Assembly (NCBI GenBank): GCA_031548645.1
Contig: JAVBQX010000137.1
Span: forward strand, 1 to 18,757
From: WRMR01 sp031548645
GTDB lineage: Bacteria; Planctomycetota; Planctomycetia; Pirellulales; Thermoguttaceae
Reading direction: 5' to 3'
DNA length: 18,757 nucleotides
Shown here in pieces: positions 6,102 through 13,255 of this stretch. How positions within the stretch are numbered: the stretch's first letter is position 1; every line of letters starts with the position of its first letter. The notes beneath the pieces are model-generated. The model searched no databases, was not told the origin of the DNA, and worked only from the letters and a program-made list of their open reading frames with translations. A program made the position numbers and the translations under genes.

Positions 6102-8288
6102 ATGAAAGTATGCCACTGTTTCATCGTGACCTTAATGATTCTGTGTTTCGGGATGACGGCGGATGCGAAACCACCGGTGGAACCCTATTCGTCCGTTCCC
6201 GGGGAAAAGGAATTGGCATTTGTGTCCCAATGGCTGGGGCATTTGACCCGCAGCGGCGCCGTCGCCGATGAATCGCGTTATTCGCCTGCGATTCCCATGA
6301 GTTTTCGTTGCGGGGATCGTTCCAGCGCCGATTGGGTTCGCGTCGACAACGCCGATATAGAAACCGGCGAATGGAACAACGATACGCGTCTGCATACGCT
6401 CCGATGGAAAGACGAACAATCGGGGCTGGCCTGTGAAATGCAATTGACGGAATACCGCGATTTCCCGGCCATGAGCTGGGTCGTGCATCTCAAAAACGAA
6501 GGCAACGCCGATTCCGCCAACATCCACGATTTTAAAGCCCTTGATTTTTCCTGGAAACGAAGCGATGGAACGATGCCGATCCTTTATCGCTCGCAGGGTT
6601 CCGACGGGCGAACCGACGATTTCGTTTTCACGGGCGAAGAAATGCGGAAATCCATGTGGGCCCACAACAGGACGGTGCGCATGGATTATCAGGCCAATGC
6701 CGACTTCCGCCGCGCTTCCAATTATTCCCTGTTCGATTCGGACACCCGTCCCTCGGCGACGTGGCTTCCGTTTTTCAATCTCAAAACGGGGCCGGACGGT
6801 CTCATCGTCGGCATCGGCTGGAACGGGCTCTGGTTCGCGGAAATCGGACATGACGGCAACGGAAACTGCCCGATTTCGGCGGGAATGCAGCACCTGAACA
6901 CGAAACTTTATCCCGGGGAATCCATCCGTTCACCCTTGATGCTCGTTTTCTATTGGTCGGATGAAATGATGCACGGACAGAACATGTTTCGCCGGTTCGT
7001 CCTGAAACATTTTCATCCGCAGGAAAACGAAAAGCCCGTTTCGCTTCCCGTGTGCTGCTCGACCTGGGGCGGAACGGCGACGAAACAACACCTGAGCATG
7101 ATCGCCAAGATCGCGGAAAAGAAACTTCCCTACGATTATTACTGGATCGACGCCGGGTGGTACGGAAAAAGTGAAACCGATTGCCCCAACGTGTTTCAAG
7201 GGGATTGGGGAACCGTCGGGGATTGGATCGTGAACCGGCACCGACATCCCGACACGCTCCTGCCGATCAGCGAGGCGGTCAAAAAGGCGAACATGAAATT
7301 CCTCCTTTGGTTCGAGCCGATCCGGACCACCTTCGGCACGGAGACGACCGTCGCTCATCCCGAATGGTTCCTCAAAAATTCCGAAACCCCGCAACCGGGG
7401 CAAAACGTTCTCCTCGACCTCGGAAATCCTGACGCAAGAAAACACATTGTCGACACGGTTTCCGGACTCATTTCGGAAAACGGCATTGATTGTTATCGTG
7501 AGGATTTCAACATTGATCCGTTTCCGTTTTGGACGTGGAACGAGCCTGCGGACCGCGTCGGAATGCGTGAAATGCGTTTCGTCGAAGGAACCTATGCCAT
7601 GTGGGACGAATTGCTGAATCGTCACCAAGGTCTCCTGATCGACAATTGTTCCAGCGGCGGGCGGCGGATCGAACTTGAAACGATGAAACGAAGCGTCCCG
7701 CTTTGGCGAACGGATTACAATTGCTTCCCCTACCTCGTGACGGAAGCGACGCAGGCCCACACCTTCGGGATTTCGCATTGGCTTCCGGCGAATGCCATCA
7801 GCCCGTTCCTGACCGGCCCCGACACGTATCAATGCCGTTCCGCCCTTTCTTCGGGGATCGTTTTAAGCATTGAAGAGGTGGGAAACCGCCCCCTTCCCGA
7901 AAATGAGGAAGAATGGAGTTGGCAGCGTGAACGCATTTTGGAGGCCAAACGCGTCCAACCGTATTTCTTCGGCGACTTCTATCCCCTGTCCGCGGGGGGG
8001 CACGCGATGGATACCTGGTTGGCCTACCATTTTTATCTTCCGGAAAAAGAGAAAGGGGTCATTATCGCATTCCGCCGTCCGGATTCCAACGTCGTTTCCA
8101 TGAATTTCGATCTGTTGACGGTTCGACCGGATTGCGAGTATGAGTTCGAGGATGTTGACACGGGCATGACCGCAAGGCTTTCCGGCCGCGAAATTCGGGA
8201 AGGCGGATATTCGCTCAAGACATCCGGCCCAAGAGAAAGCCGGCTTGTTTTTTATCGGCGTATTGCCGGAACCCCAAAAAACAACTAA
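6102..8288 (+). CDS. Secreted alpha-galactosidase, glycoside hydrolase family 36
   Basis: A 728-residue GH36-type enzyme expected to release terminal alpha-linked galactose from oligosaccharides or galactomannan-like polymers by a retaining mechanism. The signal peptide (MKVCHC, hydrophobic core, MTADA) directs export. An N-terminal beta-sandwich (about 30-310) precedes the (beta/alpha)8 barrel. Barrel landmarks are YYWIDAGWYG (346-355), LLWFEPIR (401-408), YREDFN (465-470) with the likely nucleophile D468, DNCSSGGRRIELE (514-526) and LWRTDYN (534-540) with the likely acid/base D538. A C-terminal beta-domain follows. Length is normal for the family. AAGGAA lies just upstream of the ATG and the gap to the lipoprotein gene is 63 bases, consistent with one operon controlled by the divergent sugar-type regulator. 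GH36 also contains other alpha-galactosyl activities, so the exact substrate is open. Confidence 0.92.
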   Translation: MKVCHCFIVTLMILCFGMTADAKPPVEPYSSVPGEKELAFVSQWLGHLTRSGAVADESRYSPAIPMSFRCGDRSSADWVRVDNADIETGEWNNDTRLHTLRWKDEQSGLACEMQLTEYRDFPAMSWVVHLKNEGNADSANIHDFKALDFSWKRSDGTMPILYRSQGSDGRTDDFVFTGEEMRKSMWAHNRTVRMDYQANADFRRASNYSLFDSDTRPSATWLPFFNLKTGPDGLIVGIGWNGLWFAEIGHDGNGNCPISAGMQHLNTKLYPGESIRSPLMLVFYWSDEMMHGQNMFRRFVLKHFHPQENEKPVSLPVCCSTWGGTATKQHLSMIAKIAEKKLPYDYYWIDAGWYGKSETDCPNVFQGDWGTVGDWIVNRHRHPDTLLPISEAVKKANMKFLLWFEPIRTTFGTETTVAHPEWFLKNSETPQPGQNVLLDLGNPDARKHIVDTVSGLISENGIDCYREDFNIDPFPFWTWNEPADRVGMREMRFVEGTYAMWDELLNRHQGLLIDNCSSGGRRIELETMKRSVPLWRTDYNCFPYLVTEATQAHTFGISHWLPANAISPFLTGPDTYQCRSALSSGIVLSIEEVGNRPLPENEEEWSWQRERILEAKRVQPYFFGDFYPLSAGGHAMDTWLAYHFYLPEKEKGVIIAFRRPDSNVVSMNFDLLTVRPDCEYEFEDVDTGMTARLSGREIREGGYSLKTSGPRESRLVFYRRIAGTPKNN

Positions 8289-8417
8289 AACCGGAGATGG
8301 CGTTGAAATGGAAAAATGACACGAAGATGCTAATTTGTGGTTACGAAAAAATCGATTCGCGCTTGTTGCGCTAATACATGAAACCGTGTTATATCTCACA
8401 CTGCCAAAACTCCCTGA

Positions 8418-8443
8418 ACCGGAATCTGTCCGCAGATTCTGGT
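8418..8443. terminator. Strong hairpin between convergent GH36 and GH43-like genes
   Basis: ACCGGAATCTG (8418-8428), loop TCCG, CAGATTCTGGT (8433-8443): an 11-bp stem, complete in RNA with one G-U pair. It sits in the 199-base space between two convergent stops, 130 and 45 bases away. There is no adjacent T-tract on either strand, so it is not a classical intrinsic terminator; it may be a shared RNA-end-protecting or factor-assisted terminator. The rest of the 8289-8487 space holds nothing I recognise. Confidence 0.55.
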
Positions 8444-8487
8444 GAGGAGGCCTGTTATTGTGACAAAGCGCTACAGAGCATGCGTTA

Positions 8488-11070
8488 TTAATTGAATTCG
8501 GAGGCGATCCGCGGTCGGTTACCGTCCCAATCGATTTTGACACAGGAAAGAAACCATGTTTTTCCCTTGTCATTGTTGCCTTGATAAAAGAGATACGTTT
8601 GACCGTCGTCATCGACGAACACACCGGGATGACCGGATTCGAAGCGGTTCCAGCTTTCCTCGTTTCCGTTCGGCAAAAACGGCACGTCCCACATTCGCGT
8701 CCACCTGATGCCGTCATCGCTGACCGCGACGCCGATCTGTTGCGGGTCGTTGTTGTACCCGCCGGCGTAAAACATGACGAGTTGATCGCCGCGTTGACAA
8801 ACGGTGGCCGCTTCAATGCACTTCGTTTCCCACGGCAACTCGGGTTCCAGAATCGCACCGTCAAACGCCTGCGTCCAGCAGTCGGGACCGTAATCCGAAT
8901 CCGGGTCGGCGGTGGCGACGACAAGTTTTTGGATTTTCATGTCCGGATCGCGCGTCGCGGCGTACAAAAACAGTTTGTCTTTGAAGCGGAACACATCGGC
9001 GTCAATCGCCCGACCGCAGGTCCAATCGCCATGCGGTCTGAAGACAGGATTTTGCGGATGCGGCGTGAAATCAACGCCGTTGTGTGAGAACGCATAACAA
9101 ATCGCGTCATCTTTTCCGTTGCCGTAGGTTTGATAAAAAAGATGCACTTTCCCGTCCCAAACGCGGGCACACGGAGCGCACAATCCTTTCGCGTCGCATT
9201 CCTGCATCGGCGGCAACTCCGCGATTCGCTTCCAGTGAACCAGGTCGCTGCTTTCCGCGATTCCGATGATCCAGCCGCAGGTCGTTTTGACTCTGTCGTT
9301 CGGCGGCAGTGAAAAATACATCAAATACCGATCCTGAAAACGGACGACGCACGGGTCTTTCGAATAGGGAATCGCAGTGCCATCCGGCTGAAACTTCCGC
9401 GATGTGTCGGCCCAACGCATGGCCGGATTTTTGATCGCGTCCTGTTCCGGCGATTCGATGAATTGTCGTTCGTCCGCGACGGAATGCAACACCGTCGGCG
9501 TTGTCGATTTTTCCTGCACAAAACCGATGCGTTTGATTTTTGCCGTGCCGTTTTGAGACGGGAACTGAATCGTCAGGTTTTTCATCGGCCCATGATATTT
9601 TGGTTCCTTCGAGAGATCAACGCGATAAACGCGATTGATCCCGTCGAAGGTCACTTCAAGCGGAACGTCGAACGATTCCGCACGTGGGTATTGTTCCGCT
9701 TTCGCGGCCCGTTCCTTTTCGACGTTATGCGTTCCTTCGCTCCAACCGAGCCAATCGGTGACGTCCGATTTCCCGAACGGTTGCAACCGCACCAGCAATG
9801 TTCCAGTGCCGGATGCCGCAGCCGGATCATTGCATTGAAACGCCCCCTCGATTTCGAGAATCGGAGCGTCTTCGGCTTTCCAAAACGTATCCGGCCCGTT
9901 CAATTTTCCGTCTGCCGGGAATTGAACGTCGAGCATTTGCTGAATCGGCCAACCGGCATCTTTCGCACCACCGCCGTAATACCAGTCATCACGCGAGTTT
10001 TCGAACTTCCATGTCGGACGAGGATTCGCGGGCGTCATTTTTTTTGCGAAATTTCGCACGTCCTCCACCGTTCCGAGCACGAAATAAGTGTCATATCCCC
10101 ATGTGATGTCGTGGTCGAGTATCTGGTGCCCCAAGGGCGCGATGTAACCCGTCTGGCCGCTTTTTTCACCGCCGTGTCCCTTGTTTGCGTCGCCGCCATG
10201 AAACCCGGCTGTCACTTTCACGGATTTCGGTTGATACACGCCGATCCCGTTTCCCTGTTCGTCCATGAGCGCGGACCATCGTTCCGGCGTCACGTAATGC
10301 ACCCATGGCCAGCCTTTCCCGTCAGTTTTGTCGACGACCACGGTGACCGGCTCGTTTTGAAACGGTTTCTCACCGAGATAGGTCACCAACTTGTACCACG
10401 GCCCGTTCGTATAAAGTGCCGGCATTTCCTGACCGCCGGCGGGATATTGCGTTTTGTCCCGGCGATGATTGATGATCTTCGCCTGCAATTTGATGACGTT
10501 TCCGTCCAGCGTGTACAGGCATTCGAATTCGCAGTCGCCCGGAACGCCGTCGTGCGGCCATTGCATCGGAACGCATCGCACGTACATTGATTTTCTGTCA
10601 TCGCGGTATTCGAACGCGGTCGTGTTCGCTTTGTTACCGCCGACGTCGCCCGATTGAATCGGATTCCAACCGAGCCCGGCCCACCGTTCGGTCGGCTTTT
10701 CGCCGTTCGGTCCGATAAACGGTCTCGGCCCGCTGTAAAACGACAATTGAATCTGTCGTCCCCAGTCGACGCTGTTGATCATGTTTTCGCCGCCGTTGTT
10801 TTCGTCCGACAAATACGTGACCGCGCCGCCGAGACTCAAATCAATGCCGAGTTTGATGCGATCGTTTTCAAGATATCGCATCGGCTGTTCACCGAAGTCA
10901 AACGCCGCAAGTCCCATTCCGGAAACGCTTCCATCCCCAAGGCCGACTTCAGAATGATCGCCCGTCGTTCCGGTCGTTTGTGCAACGCTCAGCGGCATCA
11001 TGCCAGACATTAAAAACAAGACAAGTAAAAAGCAGGCGAATCGATCAATGCGGACATGGAACGTTTTCAT
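8488..11070 (-). CDS. Secreted multidomain protein with C-terminal GH43-like five-bladed propeller
   Basis: An 860-residue exported protein; signal peptide MKTFHVRIDR, core FACFLLVLFLMSGMMPL, cut near SVA-Q30/31. Residues about 60-345 resemble a galactose-mutarotase-like beta-sandwich (NDRIKLGIDLSLGGAVTYLS at 69-88, unusually Trp-rich). Residues about 350-545 form a second beta-rich region ending KNLTIQFP...AKIKRIGFVQE, perhaps carbohydrate binding. Residues about 565-860 are a GH43/GH32-clan propeller, with blades such as LVHWKRI, DGKVHLFYQTYG and DGIRWTRMW. Candidate catalytic acids are D572 (SKDP), D690 or D692 (AIDADVF) and E753 (CIEAATV), matching the base / pKa-modulator / acid order. 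GH43 enzymes act on arabinans, xylans or galactans, but this architecture's substrate is unknown. The start has GGGGG seven bases upstream. It is convergent with the GH36 gene. Confidence 0.82.
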   Translation of the reverse strand: MKTFHVRIDRFACFLLVLFLMSGMMPLSVAQTTGTTGDHSEVGLGDGSVSGMGLAAFDFGEQPMRYLENDRIKLGIDLSLGGAVTYLSDENNGGENMINSVDWGRQIQLSFYSGPRPFIGPNGEKPTERWAGLGWNPIQSGDVGGNKANTTAFEYRDDRKSMYVRCVPMQWPHDGVPGDCEFECLYTLDGNVIKLQAKIINHRRDKTQYPAGGQEMPALYTNGPWYKLVTYLGEKPFQNEPVTVVVDKTDGKGWPWVHYVTPERWSALMDEQGNGIGVYQPKSVKVTAGFHGGDANKGHGGEKSGQTGYIAPLGHQILDHDITWGYDTYFVLGTVEDVRNFAKKMTPANPRPTWKFENSRDDWYYGGGAKDAGWPIQQMLDVQFPADGKLNGPDTFWKAEDAPILEIEGAFQCNDPAAASGTGTLLVRLQPFGKSDVTDWLGWSEGTHNVEKERAAKAEQYPRAESFDVPLEVTFDGINRVYRVDLSKEPKYHGPMKNLTIQFPSQNGTAKIKRIGFVQEKSTTPTVLHSVADERQFIESPEQDAIKNPAMRWADTSRKFQPDGTAIPYSKDPCVVRFQDRYLMYFSLPPNDRVKTTCGWIIGIAESSDLVHWKRIAELPPMQECDAKGLCAPCARVWDGKVHLFYQTYGNGKDDAICYAFSHNGVDFTPHPQNPVFRPHGDWTCGRAIDADVFRFKDKLFLYAATRDPDMKIQKLVVATADPDSDYGPDCWTQAFDGAILEPELPWETKCIEAATVCQRGDQLVMFYAGGYNNDPQQIGVAVSDDGIRWTRMWDVPFLPNGNEESWNRFESGHPGVFVDDDGQTYLFYQGNNDKGKTWFLSCVKIDWDGNRPRIASEFN

Positions 11071-11177
11071 CAGGAACCCCCTTCGATTTTTGACGAGACG
11101 CGGAGAAATGGCACGGAAATTTTCTGTTTACCGGAAAATGGTGAGTGAACCAAAGTCCGCATTTTCAAGGAACCGCC

Positions 11178-11183
11178 ATTATA
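11178..11183 (-). promoter_or_regulatory. Possible -10 box for the GH43-like gene
   Basis: On the minus strand TATAAT reads from 11183 to 11178, about 108 bases before the start codon. The -35 position holds only a weak match, so the promoter is plausible but may need an activator. Confidence 0.35.
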
Positions 11184-11230
11184 AAAAAGTTTAGCAGAAA
11201 ACCGTAAGTCATTCCAGTTGTCGATCATGA

Positions 11231-11251
11231 TTTTCCATCATTGATGGAAAA
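11231..11251. repeat. Perfect 9-bp hairpin in the divergent GH43 / carbonic anhydrase region
   Basis: TTTTCCATC (11231-11239), loop ATT, GATGGAAAA (11243-11251). It lies between the two divergent genes, 161 bases from one start and about 200 from the other. Bounded by A and T runs, it could end antisense transcripts, or be an operator. Apart from it and the possible -10 box, the 11071-11451 stretch shows no gene. Confidence 0.45.
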
Positions 11252-11451
11252 CGTCCGGAGTCGGTCGGAATTCGTTTTGTTTCGACTTCGAATCATCACA
11301 AAATTCAAATTCGCAGATTTTTTTACGATTTTCCCCACCTTGCCCCCGGTCCACCCGTGGCCAAGTGCTGTGACGAGCGTAAAATATTGTATTGATCTTG
11401 ACGGGGGAAGTCGTTTCTCCCGCATCGACTACGAATAACGCTTTTTTCCTG

Positions 11452-12276
11452 ATGGGTGGCACCGTGACGCTGAAACGCTTAATCTTTCCAACGGCTTTTG
11501 TTTGTTTTGTAGTGACTTTTTCGATGGTATGCGCATCACAGCCGGACTCCCACGGCGAAACTCCGCCGGCTGACGCGGGAAAGTCGTTGCAGCTTTTGAA
11601 GGAGGGAAACCGGCGTTTTCTTGAGGAAAAAAGCGTTCACCCCGATACCGGATTGGCGCGACTGACCCAGACCGCGACGGAAGGGCAGCATCCTTTCGCG
11701 ACGATTCTCGCGTGCAGCGATTCGCGGGTGCCGCTCGAACTGCTGTTCGACCAGGGTTTCGGCGACCTGTTCTGCGTCCGCGTGGCAGGCAACATTTGTT
11801 CGGATGACGAAATGGGCTCAATCGAATACGGCGTCGAGCACCTCGGCACGCCGCTGCTTGTCGTGCTGGGGCACACCAAATGCGGGGCCGTTACCGCGGC
11901 GGTCAAGCACGACCATGCGGAAGGGCACATTCAAACGCTCATCCGGCAGATCGGTCCCGCCGTCGAGCGGGCGCAAAAGGCGAATCCGGAATCGTCGGAA
12001 GACGAACTGGTCGGCGTCACGGTCAAGGAAAACGTGTTTCTCGCCGTTGAAACGCTCCTCAAGCAAAGCGACAGCATCCGCGAAGCGGTGCGGGAGAAGA
12101 AACTCGTGATCATCGCGGCCATTTACGATATTTCCAACGGCCAGGTCGAATGGCTCGGCGAACACCCGGATCAGGAAAAACTTTGCCAACATGAAACGGC
12201 GCCGAAAGTACAAGCCGTCCCCGTTTTGAAAACACCTGCGAACAGGCCATTCCGAGGGCGAATCTTCAAAAACTAG
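11452..12276 (+). CDS. Exported beta-class carbonic anhydrase
   Basis: A beta-carbonic anhydrase interconverting CO2 and bicarbonate at a zinc centre. Numbered from the ATG at 11452, the protein has 274 residues. ACSDSR (87-92) gives the zinc ligand C88 and the Asp-Arg dyad D90/R92; GHTKCGAV (140-147) gives H141 and C144; ILACSD and VRVAGN strands match the family. Residues 7-28 (LKRLIFPTAFVCFVV..., ending VCA) form a signal peptide, so it should work outside the cytoplasmic membrane. The start is uncertain: GTG at 11464 gives a tidier signal peptide (VTLKRLIF) and has GGGTGG just upstream, while the reading frame stays open up to a TTG at 11392. No obvious co-transcribed neighbour; a transporter for bicarbonate is not in view. 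Confidence 0.9.
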   Translation: MGGTVTLKRLIFPTAFVCFVVTFSMVCASQPDSHGETPPADAGKSLQLLKEGNRRFLEEKSVHPDTGLARLTQTATEGQHPFATILACSDSRVPLELLFDQGFGDLFCVRVAGNICSDDEMGSIEYGVEHLGTPLLVVLGHTKCGAVTAAVKHDHAEGHIQTLIRQIGPAVERAQKANPESSEDELVGVTVKENVFLAVETLLKQSDSIREAVREKKLVIIAAIYDISNGQVEWLGEHPDQEKLCQHETAPKVQAVPVLKTPANRPFRGRIFKN

Positions 12277-12331
12277 ATAACCGATTCTTTATTCAACGCT
12301 CGCTCTTCTGAAAGAATTTGAAAGTTGATTG

Positions 12332-12359
12332 TTGCCAACTTATGCAACAGTGCTAGAAT
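12332..12359 (+). promoter_or_regulatory. Sigma-70-type promoter of the IscA/HesB-like gene
   Basis: TTGCCA (12332-12337), a 16-base spacer and TAGAAT (12354-12359). The start of transcription would be near 12366, about 75 bases before the ATG at 12440, so the reading frame upstream of that ATG would be untranslated leader. GTTGCC (12331-12336) and GGCAAC just after the -10 box form a 6-bp inverted repeat around the promoter. Confidence 0.6.
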
Positions 12360-12439
12360 TGAGGCAACAACCATCGAGAAAAGCGGTCGGCTTATTTAAC
12401 CGTTCACACTCAAAAACAACCATTCCTGTGAGGCACCCA

Positions 12440-12775
12440 ATGTCCATCCTGTTAACCGAACCTGCGGTGAGCGAAGTCAAAAAAATCATGGCGGAACGCG
12501 AAATGGAGCCGGGCACTTTTCTCCGTATGTCGATCCTGGGCGGCGGCTGTTCCGGGCTGCAATACGCGTTGGGGTTCGACGCCGGATTTGACCCGAAAGC
12601 CGATGTGAAGTTCGACCAAAAAGACGGCGTTTCAGTCGTGACGCAGAAGAAATTCGACCTGCACCTTGATGGGACCGAAATCGATTTTCTCGATACGCCC
12701 GCCGCGAGGGGATTCTCCATCGAAAATCCGAACTACCCGAAAGGGGCCGGTTGCGCCGGCTGCGGCGGACACTGA
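12440..12775 (+). CDS. IscA/HesB/ErpA-type iron-sulphur cluster carrier
   Basis: A 111-residue A-type carrier that binds and passes on Fe-S clusters or iron in the cytoplasm. MSILLTEPAVSEVKKIM opens the fold, GGGCSGLQY (34-42) supplies C37, VTQKKFDLHLDGTEIDFLD is the central strand pair, and the C terminus GAGCAGCGGH supplies C105 and C108. The family norm is a C-x-C pair (CGCG); here the two are C-x-x-C. ATG 12440 is preferred: it has GTGAGG upstream, the usual family N terminus, and a promoter just before it; the longer frame from 12329 has no such support. No suf or isc genes are adjacent, so it appears to be a stand-alone carrier. Confidence 0.92.
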   Translation: MSILLTEPAVSEVKKIMAEREMEPGTFLRMSILGGGCSGLQYALGFDAGFDPKADVKFDQKDGVSVVTQKKFDLHLDGTEIDFLDTPAARGFSIENPNYPKGAGCAGCGGH

Positions 12776-13153
12776 CCCGGAAATTTTTATCCCCCCCGTT
12801 TCGCCTGGAAAAATCAGGGAAAAATGAGTTTTTTGGCGAAGCCGCGACACACCTAATCCAGTTACTCCATTGCTGCCACGGCGGATCGGGGAGTATGACT
12901 TCCCGGGGTTATTTCTTGAGCAATGCGCGGGATTCCACCCGCGCAAGCGATCATTTGCGACGACTTCGAGTCACTCTGCGATGCAATTGACGATTGTCTT
13001 TCGTGCGATGGTGAAAAGTTTCGCGGCGCACTGAACACACGGATGCTCCTCCTTTTTCCATACTCTTGGAACGTGCAATTCTTCGCCGCTTCAGGCATAT
13101 CTTGAAAAAATGATTTTTTTGGCACATTTTTCCTGATTAGCAATGCCGTTGCA
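12776..13153. other. Intergenic region without a convincing gene
   Basis: No family-like protein is seen on either strand. A 60-codon frame at 12923-13105 (MRGIPPAQAIICDDFESLC...) has no good ribosome site and I do not call it. Perfect inverted repeat: TGCGCGGG (12924-12931) / CCCGCGCA (12938-12945) with a 6-base loop and no T-tract. The stretch is unusually long for this window and could hold a decayed gene or an unrecognised RNA. Confidence 0.4.
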
Positions 13154-13157
13154 TTGC
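13140..13157. promoter_or_regulatory. Inverted repeat overlapping the -35 box of the beta-helix gene
   Basis: GCAATGC (13140-13146), loop CGTT, GCATTGC (13151-13157). The right arm overlaps the -35 TTGCAT, so a protein bound here could block the promoter. Role inferred from position. Confidence 0.35.
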
Positions 13158-13183
13158 ATTCGAATTGTGTCATCAATTATAAT
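13154..13183 (+). promoter_or_regulatory. Sigma-70-type promoter of the giant beta-helix gene
   Basis: TTGCAT (13154-13159), an 18-base spacer and a perfect TATAAT (13178-13183). Transcription would begin near 13190, about 65 bases before the ATG at 13256. Confidence 0.65.
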
Positions 13184-13255
13184 GCAAATTCGTTCTGGTT
13201 TTATTATATGGAAGGATGTTATTGTCGCAAATATCTAAATTTTGGAGTGGTTCAC

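Noticed and set aside
6930..7832. 300-codon minus-strand open frame
   Set aside because: Antisense to the GH36 barrel; no family-like pattern.
9463..10590. Long plus-strand open frame (375 codons)
   Set aside because: It lies wholly antisense to the GH43-like gene, has an Arg/His/Phe-heavy composition typical of antisense reading, and no ribosome site.
11392..11451. TTG start giving a longer carbonic anhydrase
   Set aside because: Adds 20 residues before the signal peptide with no ribosome site; later starts fit the export signal better.
12923..13105. Possible 60-residue small protein
   Set aside because: No ribosome site, no family match, overlaps a hairpin at its start codon; chance frame is more likely.
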